This document shows positions 1-9,527 of a stretch of 57,522 bases of DNA, in pieces. Positions within the stretch are counted from its first letter, which is position 1, and each line of letters starts with the position of its first letter. The notes beneath the pieces were generated by a model. It was not told the DNA's origin and did not search any database. It was given only the letters and a program-made list of their open reading frames with translations. The position numbers and the translations under genes were made by a program. The DNA is from an uncultured Elusimicrobia bacterium (GTDB taxonomy: Bacteria > Elusimicrobiota > Elusimicrobia > Elusimicrobiales > UBA9959). The DNA is taken from contig CAIPTO010000074.1 of assembly GCA_903867985.1 (NCBI GenBank), positions 1-57,522 of the forward strand, written 5' to 3'.

Positions 1-250
1 CCAAGATTTGTTTTCCTTGAGTCCGTTGAGGGCGAGGGGAATCGAAGCCAACCACGGCGCATCCGGTGGATGAAAAGCGAAGCGCCAGCCGTGGTGGCCG
101 GCTGTGGAAGAGCGACCGGGAGGGAGCGCAGGAGCAGGATTATCGCTCCGCTACTCTCCATGAGCCGGAACAGGATAGCGTAGTCGAGCCCCATCGCCCG
201 CTCCAAGTTTTGATACAGCGTTTGCCATATGGCGTGATACTCTATATCTT
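1..250. other. Left-edge stretch, no confident gene
   Basis: A - strand frame is open from an ATG at 194 to the window edge and a + strand 62-codon frame (66-254) overlaps it. Neither has a Shine-Dalgarno or a recognisable domain, and the predicted peptides look like low-quality translation (Pro/Ser/Arg rich). The stretch is GC-rich with short inverted repeats around 95-130 and could be part of a structured RNA or a multicopy element cut by the window edge. I cannot name it. Confidence 0.2.
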
Positions 251-763
251 ATGACAAAATCAAAAAGTTTCTGGGCAGTCCTGGCAGTCATATCCTTAGC
301 CGCCGCCGGTTTTTCCGGCTACTCTATCTACAACAGGCTCACCATTTATTTTGCCAGCGACACCATGGAGATACGTCCTAAACCCGTACCAATGCTCCCT
401 GATGTGGAAGAAACCAAAGAAGAACCCGCACAAAGCGCGGCTAAACCCCCTGAGTCCCAGCCCGCCCCCAAAGAAATAAAGGAAGAACCCCAGAAGCAAA
501 AAGCCATAAAAACCGCTTTTGAATACAAGAACGCTTCAGCCAAAAGCGTGTCTCTGGCAGGCAGCTTCACCAAGTGGAAAGAACTCAGGATGACTAAAAA
601 AAACGGCGTCTGGAAGACCGAAGTCTATATTCTGCCCGGCAATTACCTCTACCATTTCTCAGCGGACGGGAAAAAAGTACTGGATCCGTCCAAGCCTAAA
701 GGCCCGGTAGGGGAATCCATCGCGGTAATCGAGGCAGCACATCCTGCAACCGGCAAGAAGTAA
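251..763 (+). CDS. Membrane-anchored CBM48/AMPK-type glycogen-binding domain protein
   Basis: 170 residues. A single N-terminal hydrophobic segment (about residues 8-27) is followed by a Pro/Glu/Lys-rich linker (45-85) and a C-terminal E-set domain (88-165). That domain has the CBM48/AMPK-beta pattern: the A-K-S-V-S-L-A-G-S-F-x-x-W start, a V-W-K-T-E-V-Y strand and a P-G-N-Y-L-Y-H-F turn with a D-P-S near the end. Such domains bind alpha-glucans or act as interaction modules. The TM-linker-domain order suggests a periplasmic domain tethered to the inner membrane. No enzyme domain is fused. The ATG at 251 has no clear Shine-Dalgarno. Role unknown; the fold assignment is fairly secure, the ligand is not. 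Confidence 0.75.
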   Translation: MTKSKSFWAVLAVISLAAAGFSGYSIYNRLTIYFASDTMEIRPKPVPMLPDVEETKEEPAQSAAKPPESQPAPKEIKEEPQKQKAIKTAFEYKNASAKSVSLAGSFTKWKELRMTKKNGVWKTEVYILPGNYLYHFSADGKKVLDPSKPKGPVGESIAVIEAAHPATGKK

Positions 764-800
764 GCGGCGCGGCTCCGTCGGGCAGTAAGAATTAAAGATT

Positions 801-839
801 CTGTAACAAGCCTGTAACAGGCTTGAGCTAGACTATACC
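801..839 (+). promoter_or_regulatory. Pho-box-like direct repeat with overlapping -10
   Basis: Two identical CTGTAAC heptamers (801-807 and 812-818) are separated by 4 nt, the architecture of a PhoB box (two 7-mers, 11-bp period). Ten bases after the second heptamer comes TAGACT (829-834), the usual Pho-box to -10 distance; TATACC (834-839) is an alternative. The same bases also form a perfect 8-bp hairpin, CAAGCCTG-TAA-CAGGCTTG (807-825). The start codon of the downstream giant gene is at 846, so the leader would be only a few bases. Regulation by PhoB is inferred from pattern only. Confidence 0.4.
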
Positions 840-845
840 GGGAAT

Positions 846-3800
846 ATGAAATTTAAAACCTCTGTAAAAGTATTACTTGCGTTGACCCTTTTTCCGTCGA
901 CAGCGTTCGCTGTCAGTACACCCCGAACCAGCGCCGCTACTGTCCTTTTGCCTGACGGGAACATTATGATCACCGGCGGCGTAAAAGATGAGTTAAACGC
1001 GCCAACCGCGACGGTAGAGATTTACGATATGGCCGCGTCCGCCTGGACCGCCGGAGATCCGATGAATGTAGCCCGTTCATCGCATACCGCGACACTGCTC
1101 GGTAATGGCCGTGTGCTTGTAACCGGCGGGTTCAATAGCGGCGCACCCTTAAAATCCGCGGAGATATATAACCCGGCAACAGGCCACTGGACCGACCTTG
1201 GCGAAGTGATGATATCCACCAGGGGGGGGCATACCGCGACGCTTTTCACCAGGGGAGCGTCTTCCGGCACCGTCCTTATCTGCGGCGGTCAGGCAAATGC
1301 TGATATCACCGCTACCGACGCCGTAACAAAATCCTGCGAAAAATTCACTCCGGCTGCAGAACCCGCTAACGGAGGCGTTTTCTCAGCCCTGACAAATATG
1401 ACCAGCCCCAGGATGGGGCATACGGCCAGTCTGCTAAATTCCGGAAGCGTCTTTTTTTCCGGCGGCATGGCTTATAGCGGCGGCTTGATATACCTGGCCA
1501 CTAACGAAATCTATGATCCGGCAACCAATGTCTGGATGCCCGTCAGCCCGCTGCTGGAAGGCCGGACGCGGCATTCGTCAACGGTCCTTAATAACGGCAA
1601 CATACTGATAGCCGGCGGCTATAACTCCTCAAACCAGGACGACCAGTTCAGCACTGACAACGACACTACCAAGGCGCAACAGAATCAGGGCACTCAGGGC
1701 TACCTCGACGGCGTGGAGATGTTCAACCCGCTCGGTGGCCGCGTGGCCATCTCAGGCAAAGATTCTGATCTGCTGTTTTACAGGAACTCCAGTCATGGCG
1801 CGCTCCTGAAGCCCAACGGCGACATCCACTTGCTGGGGGGTTACGGGAATATCCCAGTCACCTATTTTGACCCCTCACCCACGCTTACGTCCGGAAGTTA
1901 TATAACTTTAACGGCCATAGGGCTGACTTCATCAACCGTAAGCGGCGGGGAGATAAACTTCGCTCTGAACGAGGAGGTTTCCCGGACCGTTTCCGGCCGG
2001 ATAATCGATGGCGACATATTTTTTTCGCCTCCGACTCTTAACGCAACCACCGGACTGCCTATACCGTCAATCGTAATTGAGAATGTTAAGGTATACATGC
2101 AGCGCAGCACGGCCGCAATAGACGGTCTGCCTGTAACAAAAGGTTTGGACGGGACCGGTGGAAAATTCACGAATACCGTTCAGCTTCAAAATCCGGAATC
2201 CACAGGCCCGGCTTCTACCGTCGTATTTACGCCCCTGGATGCGTCCACTTACGACACGCTGATCATGACTACGCTGTTGGATTTAACAACAAGTCCCCTC
2301 CTGACGGCAAATAAAACAACACTGCTGCCCACATCAACGCTCACCACCGACCTCGCTTTTACGCTTCCCGAAATTTATATAGGGGCCACCGTTACAGGCA
2401 GAGCCGACCTGCAAAGCGGTATGATTTCGGATACCGCCGGCAAATACTCTCTAACCTTAGGAAAAGACGGTGTCGTAGGCGGCACAGCCACCTTTACGGG
2501 AGCCGTTACAGAAACCTTTGTGAGCGGAGAACGCAAAGGCCTGGTAAACGCTCCGGCCGTTCATTTCACCAATCTTACCGGGATTCTGACAAACACCTCC
2601 AATCCGGCGGTATCGCTTACAAGCGGACTAGACGCGGGCGGCCAGGAACTGGTAGGCATAACGCTTAATGTCAATTTCACCGCAAACAGGATCAATCTTA
2701 CAAAATCCAGTTCACTGACCAATTATGTCGTTGGCATGTCTACACTTGTGGTCAGGGAAATGATTTTCGCTGACGACCTGAGTTACAATCCCGGGAACAG
2801 TGCCTGGTCTTTTAACATCGCGTCCCCGTTCTATCCGGTTTTCAACAATAGCGCGTTCCTTACTCCTGCCAACGACATTATGTCCTTGGGCGGAAGCAAC
2901 TGTGAAAGCAATCCCAATCCAAATCCTTCAACCTTGAATTGGTGTTCCAGGCTTACAAATGTCAACAGACGATTTGACCCGGTGAGCGGCGATGTCACCT
3001 ATATAAATCAAAATATCAGCCAATGGCCCGCGGACGCGAGTCTTAACACAAAAAGAGCTTTTCACACCAGCACGCTCCTTCCGGACGGCAACATTCTGAC
3101 CTGCGGCGGAGCGAACGACACCGAGACATTATCCTCCTGCGAACTTTACGATAAGACCGTGAAAAAGTGGGCATATGTCGGACCTATGAATTACGCTAGG
3201 TCGAACCATACGGCGACGCTCCTGGCCAACGGCAATGTTCTTCTGGTCGGAGGCACGGTCAGCGCCTCCACCGCCGTAGTGAACGCGGCCGAAGTATATT
3301 ATCCGGATACAAAAAGATTCCTGACCACGGACGCGATGGCCACGCCCAGAGCGGATCATACCGCCACGTTGCTGCCGGACGGGAATGTCTTAGTTGTGGC
3401 CGGCAACTCCGGCAATTCATATTCCAATTCTTCTGAAATATACATAACAACTACCTCAAAATGGCAAACAGTGTCCGACACGCTTGGGACCGCCAGAGCC
3501 CAGCATACCGCGACTCTCCTTAAAGACGGAACCGTTCTGGTGGTCGGGGGAATAAACAGCCTTAACGCCGTGGACACCGCCGAAATTTATAATCCTCTGA
3601 CGCGTCAATGGAACAGCGCTCCCGACAACCTTAATGATAAAAGATATTCACACACGGCCAACCTGCTCCGCGATGGACGGGTACTGGTTATGGGCGGCAG
3701 CAGCGGCCTGCAGGCCTTGGCAAGCGCGGAGATATATGACGGGACAAATTGGATTTACACCAGGGCCTTCCCGGCCGGGCTCCACCATGGCAACGACATG

Positions 3801-6683
3801 GTAGAGGCCAGAAGCAATCACACCAGCACACTCCTGCCCAATGGTAAAATACTTGTTACCGGCGGCGAGGCGCCGGGTATGGCCAGAAATACAGCGGAAG
3901 GCTATGACGTGGACTTCAGCACCTGGCAGCGGCAGGGTACCATGGAAAAAAGAGCCCGCCACACCACCGTTCTGATGGAAGACGGCAGCCTTATGAATAT
4001 CGGCGGCTTCGACGGTTCTAAATATCTTAGCTCCACCGAGAAAATTTATTTTTCGAACACTCCCGATATAGATGGACTCAGCACGGTCATATCCAGGCAG
4101 CCGCGCATTTCGACAGGCACCGTACGCTTCGACCGCGGCCAGCGCGCTACGCTTATCAGCGATACCACTAACTTCCACGGCCTGACAGAAGCCTCCGGCG
4201 GCGGGGCCGGGGCGATGAACGCCTCTTTCAGCAATCCCAGAGTCTACCTCCAGGCGATAGACAATCCCTCCGGATTCCTTACAGATCTGACAACCCGGCT
4301 TTATACCCTCTATGACAGCAACGGCAACACCAACTGGGAGAGCACGCTTTCATCCATAACCATCACTATGCCGGCCACCGCCGGCGAAATGCCGTACGGC
4401 TGGTATCACATGCGCGTGGCGTCTAACGGCCAGTTCTCGGCCGCGCACACGGTCCAGGTCACGGTCCCCAGGCCCAGCGGCTTGACCACCATCCCGTCGG
4501 GTTCAGTGATGGGGTCAACCTCTGTCCAGTGGACTTGGGGACAAGGCACACTGATCCCGTCAGAAAATGACGGATACGCCGTCTTCGCTTCAAGCGATGA
4601 TGTCTTTGTATCTACAGTGTCATTCGCAGCTTCGGCGACATACCATCAAGAGAACCTGCCGCCCAATACAATGATCTCGATAAAAGTCGCGGGGTACAAT
4701 ACCGGCGGCTACGGCGCTTTCCAGAAATCGACTACATATTACACGCTGGCGGTAGCCCCGCAGGATCTGACCGTGGACTATTCCAGTTTCGAGACCGCAA
4801 GTTTATCATGGAACCCCATGAATAATTCTCCGCTGACCATATACGAAGTTTCAATGTCAAAGTATATAGACTTTCTCCCGGCCGAGGATGTTTTTACTCC
4901 CGTGCCTTTTAATGATCGACTCACAAGCACCAGCACCATCATAAGTCAGCTCAATCCGAACCAACTCTATTATTTCCGAGTCCGGGCCATGAATGCTGAC
5001 GGCATTGTCACAGATTACGACAACGCGTACATGACCGGCGCGCCGGTCTCGACCGTGACCGTGGGCAATATCAGCAATCTGACAGGCACTCCGCTTACAA
5101 TGTCGTCCATCAACTGGTCATGGGACGAGTCATCAGGCGCCACCTTCTATGAAGCCTATGATGTGTCAGCAGGAACAGATTCGGCCGTCTTCATAGGCTC
5201 CACTACAGTCGGCAGTTTTGACCATATAAATTTGAGCACGAACACCGCCTATACCGTAGCGATACGAGCTGGGATAGATGATTCCCGCACGCCCTCCGGG
5301 CCCGTGCGGGGACCGATGACCGTCTCCGCCCCTGTATATACGCTGGCGGTGCAACCGTTACCCGGAGTTCCGGCGGTCTTCACGGTTATAACTACAACCA
5401 CGTTCAAACTTAATTGGATAGCCAACGGAAATCCTTCTTCTACCACGTATATGGTCGGAATCGCCACTTATATGGTGACGTCCGCGGATGATATAAATTC
5501 CGTGAATTTTCTCCAGATAAGCACGGTAACCGGCACCTCTGAAGTAATTTCCGGACTGATCCCCAATGTGCTGTATTCCGCAGGCATTCTCGCGGTAAAC
5601 GGTGCCGGATTGACCACAGATTCCATCCTCCTCGGCTCCGTGTACACCAAAGCCCAGGCCCCGACCAATTTCGGGCCTACGAGTATAACCCCGTCCGGCG
5701 TCAGCTTGGCCTGGGACACAGGCGCTAATTCGGCGCAAACCATCTACGAGGTTCGCGGGACCACAACTCCTGGTTTTGGCGCGGGTGTAACCAGCTATAT
5801 ACCCTTCTCCATGCTCTACACTACCAACACTCTTACCCTTAACAGCCTCTTAACGGCAACCTCTTATTATTTTGACATCGCGGCGATGAACGGAGGCGGC
5901 ACCGTGACAGCCCGCACGCGTTCGGTACCTGCCATATATACTCTCCCGGGCCCCGGCGGAGCCCCCGGAGGCTCCATTGGCGGCAGCAGCCAGGTAGGAT
6001 CCGACGTAACCATAGAGGGCACGCTTCCCAACGGCAGAAAAATATCGCTGCTCGTCCCGGCCGGCTCTTTTGAATCTCCGACTTCACTGGCCATTTCCAT
6101 GTCAGCCACCAACTCCTGCATCCAAGGGGCCATACCGCTGGTGGAGGTAGCGATATACACCCAGAACAATGCCCAGCCGCAGGTGCCGATAACCCTTAAA
6201 ATCGCCTACACCACGACAGAATCCGGCGCCGGCATCAGAGATAATATCAAGGATCTGGTCCTTGCCAGGTACAACCCGGTTTCGGGAGAATGCCTGCCGC
6301 TTGAAACAAAAATTGACCAGTGCTTTGCCAACGAAGGTCAATGGCCCCACTGCATCACGGCCAAACTTAATCATTTCAGCGTATTCCAGCTTATGATAAA
6401 TGCCGCCGCGTCAAACCTGAGCGCCGTCCGCGCTTACCCCAATCCCTATTACACCAACCGCGGCCAGGGTTTCATGACTATAGACAGACTGCCCGCCTCG
6501 GCAAAGGTTAAGATTTACACCCTTTCCGGAAATAAAGTCTGGGAGGGAACAGCCAGCACCACCGGCGTCCTGACCTGGGGCGCTGTCAACAAATCCGGCG
6601 TCCTGGTAGGCAGCGGCATCTACCTGGCTGCGATAGAGTCCGTAGTTGGGAAAAAAGTGCTGAAGATAGCGGTTGAAAGATAA
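846..6683 (+). CDS. Giant secreted kelch-repeat / fibronectin type III surface protein with C-terminal sorting domain
   Basis: 1945 residues. Signal peptide at 1-22 ending A-F-A. Kelch-type repeats (S-H-T-A-T-L-L-x-N/D-G-x-V-L-V-x-G-G ... E-I-Y-x-P-x-T-x-x-W) form a first block at about 25-370 and a second at about 725-1070, so probably two beta-propellers. A beta-rich stretch of no recognised family separates them. Five fibronectin III-like repeats start near 1211, 1303, 1406, 1505 and 1605. A ZU5-like segment follows (about 1718-1800), then a C-terminal module (about 1860-1945) beginning A-Y-P-N-P-Y and ending with L-K-I-A-V-E-R. That last module is the FlgD-Ig/type IX sorting type. The PorV-like gene follows 9 bp after the stop. 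Likely surface-exposed or released, with adhesion or glycan binding as possible roles; ligand unknown. Confidence 0.85.
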   Translation: MKFKTSVKVLLALTLFPSTAFAVSTPRTSAATVLLPDGNIMITGGVKDELNAPTATVEIYDMAASAWTAGDPMNVARSSHTATLLGNGRVLVTGGFNSGAPLKSAEIYNPATGHWTDLGEVMISTRGGHTATLFTRGASSGTVLICGGQANADITATDAVTKSCEKFTPAAEPANGGVFSALTNMTSPRMGHTASLLNSGSVFFSGGMAYSGGLIYLATNEIYDPATNVWMPVSPLLEGRTRHSSTVLNNGNILIAGGYNSSNQDDQFSTDNDTTKAQQNQGTQGYLDGVEMFNPLGGRVAISGKDSDLLFYRNSSHGALLKPNGDIHLLGGYGNIPVTYFDPSPTLTSGSYITLTAIGLTSSTVSGGEINFALNEEVSRTVSGRIIDGDIFFSPPTLNATTGLPIPSIVIENVKVYMQRSTAAIDGLPVTKGLDGTGGKFTNTVQLQNPESTGPASTVVFTPLDASTYDTLIMTTLLDLTTSPLLTANKTTLLPTSTLTTDLAFTLPEIYIGATVTGRADLQSGMISDTAGKYSLTLGKDGVVGGTATFTGAVTETFVSGERKGLVNAPAVHFTNLTGILTNTSNPAVSLTSGLDAGGQELVGITLNVNFTANRINLTKSSSLTNYVVGMSTLVVREMIFADDLSYNPGNSAWSFNIASPFYPVFNNSAFLTPANDIMSLGGSNCESNPNPNPSTLNWCSRLTNVNRRFDPVSGDVTYINQNISQWPADASLNTKRAFHTSTLLPDGNILTCGGANDTETLSSCELYDKTVKKWAYVGPMNYARSNHTATLLANGNVLLVGGTVSASTAVVNAAEVYYPDTKRFLTTDAMATPRADHTATLLPDGNVLVVAGNSGNSYSNSSEIYITTTSKWQTVSDTLGTARAQHTATLLKDGTVLVVGGINSLNAVDTAEIYNPLTRQWNSAPDNLNDKRYSHTANLLRDGRVLVMGGSSGLQALASAEIYDGTNWIYTRAFPAGLHHGNDMVEARSNHTSTLLPNGKILVTGGEAPGMARNTAEGYDVDFSTWQRQGTMEKRARHTTVLMEDGSLMNIGGFDGSKYLSSTEKIYFSNTPDIDGLSTVISRQPRISTGTVRFDRGQRATLISDTTNFHGLTEASGGGAGAMNASFSNPRVYLQAIDNPSGFLTDLTTRLYTLYDSNGNTNWESTLSSITITMPATAGEMPYGWYHMRVASNGQFSAAHTVQVTVPRPSGLTTIPSGSVMGSTSVQWTWGQGTLIPSENDGYAVFASSDDVFVSTVSFAASATYHQENLPPNTMISIKVAGYNTGGYGAFQKSTTYYTLAVAPQDLTVDYSSFETASLSWNPMNNSPLTIYEVSMSKYIDFLPAEDVFTPVPFNDRLTSTSTIISQLNPNQLYYFRVRAMNADGIVTDYDNAYMTGAPVSTVTVGNISNLTGTPLTMSSINWSWDESSGATFYEAYDVSAGTDSAVFIGSTTVGSFDHINLSTNTAYTVAIRAGIDDSRTPSGPVRGPMTVSAPVYTLAVQPLPGVPAVFTVITTTTFKLNWIANGNPSSTTYMVGIATYMVTSADDINSVNFLQISTVTGTSEVISGLIPNVLYSAGILAVNGAGLTTDSILLGSVYTKAQAPTNFGPTSITPSGVSLAWDTGANSAQTIYEVRGTTTPGFGAGVTSYIPFSMLYTTNTLTLNSLLTATSYYFDIAAMNGGGTVTARTRSVPAIYTLPGPGGAPGGSIGGSSQVGSDVTIEGTLPNGRKISLLVPAGSFESPTSLAISMSATNSCIQGAIPLVEVAIYTQNNAQPQVPITLKIAYTTTESGAGIRDNIKDLVLARYNPVSGECLPLETKIDQCFANEGQWPHCITAKLNHFSVFQLMINAAASNLSAVRAYPNPYYTNRGQGFMTIDRLPASAKVKIYTLSGNKVWEGTASTTGVLTWGAVNKSGVLVGSGIYLAAIESVVGKKVLKIAVER

Positions 6684-6692
6684 GAGTACGAT

Positions 6693-7766
6693 ATGAACGC
6701 CTCAACTCAGCTAAACAAGGGAACAAAAAGAACGGCTTGGGCCGCGGCGCTCGCCTGCCTGTTCACGCTCTGCCTAGCCCCCGGCGAATCCCGGGCTGCT
6801 GAAAAGGTGAGGTATTTCTCGTCAAAAGCCGTGGGCACGACCAGCGCCGATTTCCTTAATCTGCCCCTCGGCGCCAGGGCCTCAGCCATGGGAGGAGCCT
6901 ACAGCGCCATCAGCGAGGAAGCCTCCGCCATCTACTGGAACCCTGCCGGCCTCGTGCAAATACCCAAGCTTTCAGCCATCTTCATGCGCGCCCAGTATGT
7001 GCAGGATGTCTCGTATCAGTACGCGGCTTACGCCCACCGCCTGACTTACGATTCGGTCATCGCTGGTTCGGTTTTCCTGACAGATATCGGCTCTATTGAC
7101 CGCACCGATATAGACGGCAGCAAAACGGGCACTTTCTCTCCGCGCGACCAGGTATTCACCATTTCTTACAGTAAGGCCATTCTTGAATTGTCTGACAAAG
7201 ATATGGATGTGTCTATCGGCGTTTCGGCAAAATACATAAGGTCACAGATAGTTGAATCCGCCCAGGCCTACGCTGGCGACCTCGGCATCATGACCTACAA
7301 TTTTACTAATATCCCGTACCGGCTGGGCGTGACAATGACAAACCTCGGCTCCGGCATGCGCTATGACGTGGACTCAAGTCCCCTGCCGCTTACCTTTAAG
7401 CTGGCCGGCGCTGTAAATCCTTTCAGGAACCTTCTGATTTCCATGGATATGGTACTCCCTAAACAGAATAAGCCAAGTTTTCTGTTCGGCTCCGAACTCT
7501 CCACGGAACCCAACGAATTCACTCTTCTAAGCGTCCGGGCCGGCCTTAACGTGCAGCGCCTCCAGGACGGACTGAGCGGCTTCACCATGGGTGTCGGCGC
7601 CACGCTTCACTTCTTCACCATCGACTACGCTTTCGTACCGATGGGCGATCTGGGATCAGTTCACAAGATTTCAATTACTTTCGACTTCCCGTTCAGAAGC
7701 AGCATCTTCAGCCGCAGAGACCGCTCAATCTTCACCAAGATGAAGGGCGTCTCGTTAAACAACTAA
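6693..7766 (+). CDS. PorV/PorQ family outer-membrane beta-barrel protein
   Basis: 357 residues with an N-terminal signal region (hydrophobic about 15-30, cleavage likely after S-R-A-A). The segment F-L-N-L-P-L-G-A-R-A-S-A-M-G-G-A-Y followed by an S-A-I-Y-W-N-P-A-G-L motif is the hallmark of PorV/PorQ (UPF0164-like) barrels. Alternating amphipathic strands fill the rest, ending with F-S-R-R-D-R-S-I-F. In Bacteroidota PorV (LptO) binds type IX cargo and shuttles it to the attachment complex. The gene lies directly downstream of a cargo-like protein carrying a sorting domain, probably co-transcribed, which supports a cargo/shuttle relationship. No other type IX component is in the window. Confidence 0.8.
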   Translation: MNASTQLNKGTKRTAWAAALACLFTLCLAPGESRAAEKVRYFSSKAVGTTSADFLNLPLGARASAMGGAYSAISEEASAIYWNPAGLVQIPKLSAIFMRAQYVQDVSYQYAAYAHRLTYDSVIAGSVFLTDIGSIDRTDIDGSKTGTFSPRDQVFTISYSKAILELSDKDMDVSIGVSAKYIRSQIVESAQAYAGDLGIMTYNFTNIPYRLGVTMTNLGSGMRYDVDSSPLPLTFKLAGAVNPFRNLLISMDMVLPKQNKPSFLFGSELSTEPNEFTLLSVRAGLNVQRLQDGLSGFTMGVGATLHFFTIDYAFVPMGDLGSVHKISITFDFPFRSSIFSRRDRSIFTKMKGVSLNN

Positions 7767-7809
7767 CAACCGCCGCCGTAAGCCAAATTCAGAACGCCAG
7801 TTGCTTTTT

Positions 7810-7923
7810 GCCATTCGCCGTTCGCAGAGTAATTCAGCAATGGAATTACTTATGCAGCATATGGCAAACGGCTAATGGCATTTTTGCTTATAGCGTATTG
7901 CATACGGCTTATGGCAAACAGCC
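7810..7923. repeat. Degenerate short repeats containing ATGGCA(AAC)GGC
   Basis: Copies: ATGGCAAACGGC (7861-7872) and ATGGCAAACAGC (7911-7922); CGGCTAATGGCA (7869-7880) and CGGCTTATGGCA (7906-7917); plus an inverted copy, TTGCCATTCGCCGTT, near 7816-7830. Together they can fold into alternative hairpins. They occupy most of the gap between the barrel gene and speD. A related pair lies at 21516-21549. Confidence 0.6.
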
Positions 7924-7927
7924 AAAC

Positions 7928-7960
7928 ACACCCGATGTTTGACATCAGGGGTGTAATTTT
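7928..7960 (+). terminator. Hairpin terminator before speD
   Basis: ACACCC (7928-7933) pairs with GGGTGT (7949-7954) and GATG with CATC inside it, with a TTTGA loop and a 2-nt bulge, followed by AATTTTAT. It probably ends the kelch/PorV transcript. Position just ahead of speD also permits an attenuator role, but no antiterminator arm is obvious. Confidence 0.6.
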
Positions 7961-8012
7961 ATAGATTAACTGTCGCAAAATACGAATAAATTGTGAGAAA
8001 AAGGCGTCAATA

Positions 8013-8366
8013 ATGAAATCTTTAGGCACACACCTGATAGTGGAACTCTACGATTGCGACAAGAAAATACTGTCAGCCGTGGATAAAGTACAACGCGTGA
8101 TGATAGCCGCGGCGAAAGCCGCGAACGCCACCGTCATCGACTCCATCTTCCACCATTTCGAACCTTACGGCGTATCCGGCGTAATAGTAATCGCGGAATC
8201 ACATTTTGCCATCCATACCTGGCCGGAACACGCTTACGCCTCCGTGGATCTGTTCACGTGCGGAACCGGAACCAAACCCTGGGAAGCCTTCAAGAGGTTG
8301 AAAAAAGATTTCAAGGCGGCACATTTCAGCGTGATGAAACTGGAACGCGGCCTGATGGTAAAATAG
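8013..8366 (+). CDS. speD: S-adenosylmethionine decarboxylase proenzyme
   Basis: 117 residues, the size of the short prokaryotic class 1B enzyme. It supplies decarboxylated AdoMet, the aminopropyl donor for spermidine. Self-cleavage occurs between Glu62 and Ser63 in I-A-E-S-H-F-A-I-H-T-W-P-E; Ser63 becomes the pyruvoyl cofactor. His68 and Cys83 (F-T-C-G), the processing and proton-transfer residues known from the Thermotoga enzyme, are at the expected positions. The ATG at 8013 follows a weak AAAAGG. speE begins 18 bp after the stop, so the two genes form a spermidine operon. High confidence. Confidence 0.95.
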   Translation: MKSLGTHLIVELYDCDKKILSAVDKVQRVMIAAAKAANATVIDSIFHHFEPYGVSGVIVIAESHFAIHTWPEHAYASVDLFTCGTGTKPWEAFKRLKKDFKAAHFSVMKLERGLMVK

Positions 8367-8384
8367 GTTCATTTTCCTGATATT

Positions 8385-9362
8385 ATGAAAATCCCGGTAT
8401 CAAAATTCGACTGGATAAAAAATTCAAAAAGCATGCTGCCGAAGGGGAACTGGTTCGTAGAGTTCTTCACGCCCGGGGAACTTCACGCTCACAAAGCCGT
8501 GAAGGTTCTGGAAACTTCAAAAACCTATTTCCAGAGCGCCACCCTGATAAGAACCCACACCTTCGGGAAGGTGCTGGTAATTGACAGCGAAACGCAATCC
8601 AGCGAATTTGACGAGACTTTCTACCATGAATCGCTGGTTGTCCCCGCGCTCCTGATGCATCACAAACCGGAAAACGCTCTTATTTTGGGCGGAGGGGAGG
8701 GCGCGACAGCCAGGGATATTCTCAACGCCAGAACAATAAAGAGCGTGGTTATGGCGGACATAGACTATTCCATACTTGAGTTCGCGAAAAAACACATGCC
8801 GACCTGGCATAAGGGCTCCTTCAAAGATCCTCGCCTGACCCTGCTGGTACAGGATGCCAAAAAATTCGTAGAGCGGACGGAGCAAAAATTCGACCTGATC
8901 TATTCCGATCTGCCGTGCCCTATAGAGAGCGGGCCGGCGTTTCAGCTTTACACGCTTGAGTTTTACCGCAAACTTAAAACCATCCTGAAGCCCGACGGCA
9001 TCTTCGCCATGCAGGCCGGCCCGGGCACTCCGCTGCAATTTGAACTGCACCCGGCTATCAAAAACACTCTTGGCAGGGTCTTTAGATTCACCCGCAGCTA
9101 TAGCGCCTATATACCGTCCTATGATATGCCGTGGACATACTTATATTGCACTGACTCTCCAGACGCTTTGCCTGAAAACTTCTCCGCCCCGGCGTTGGAT
9201 TCGGAGATAAAAAAGAGACTCAAAACCAGGCTGAGATTCTCGGACGGCGCCACAGTTATCGGCGCTTTTGCCATGCCCAAATATTACAGGGACATTATGG
9301 CCGCCAGAAAGGATTTTATAACCGCCAAAAAACCGATGTTCTTCACAACATCGCAGCATTGA
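8385..9362 (+). CDS. speE: Spermidine synthase (polyamine aminopropyltransferase)
   Basis: 325 residues. Transfers the aminopropyl group from decarboxylated AdoMet to putrescine. The N-terminal beta domain (1-80) is followed by a Rossmann methyltransferase-like core: G-G-G-E-G-A at 102-107 binds the nucleoside, the M-A-D-I-D acidic end of strand 2 (about 123-127) binds ribose, and Asp175 in Y-S-D-L-P-C-P is at the catalytic position where most enzymes read D-S/T-D-P. The substitution L-P-C-P is slightly unusual, so a different amine acceptor is possible. It follows speD by 18 bp and is probably co-transcribed. Conserved Y-H-E near residue 80 fits the family. Confidence 0.9.
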   Translation: MKIPVSKFDWIKNSKSMLPKGNWFVEFFTPGELHAHKAVKVLETSKTYFQSATLIRTHTFGKVLVIDSETQSSEFDETFYHESLVVPALLMHHKPENALILGGGEGATARDILNARTIKSVVMADIDYSILEFAKKHMPTWHKGSFKDPRLTLLVQDAKKFVERTEQKFDLIYSDLPCPIESGPAFQLYTLEFYRKLKTILKPDGIFAMQAGPGTPLQFELHPAIKNTLGRVFRFTRSYSAYIPSYDMPWTYLYCTDSPDALPENFSAPALDSEIKKRLKTRLRFSDGATVIGAFAMPKYYRDIMAARKDFITAKKPMFFTTSQH

Positions 9363-9527
9363 GGAAAACCGCCGGACAGGAAACTTGAAACTGAAAACGC
9401 AAGTCAGGAAGCGGGAAGCGTGACAGAGAAAGGATAAAAAGGTATTTTATCAGGAATGACACTTGCGATATCGGCACAATTTTGACAGCACAAGAATAGA
9501 TCGCCAAAAAATAACAGGAGCAATATA

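Noticed and set aside
807-825. Rho-independent terminator after the CBM48 gene
   Set aside because: The hairpin is perfect but has no T-run and coincides with the Pho-box-like repeats and promoter.
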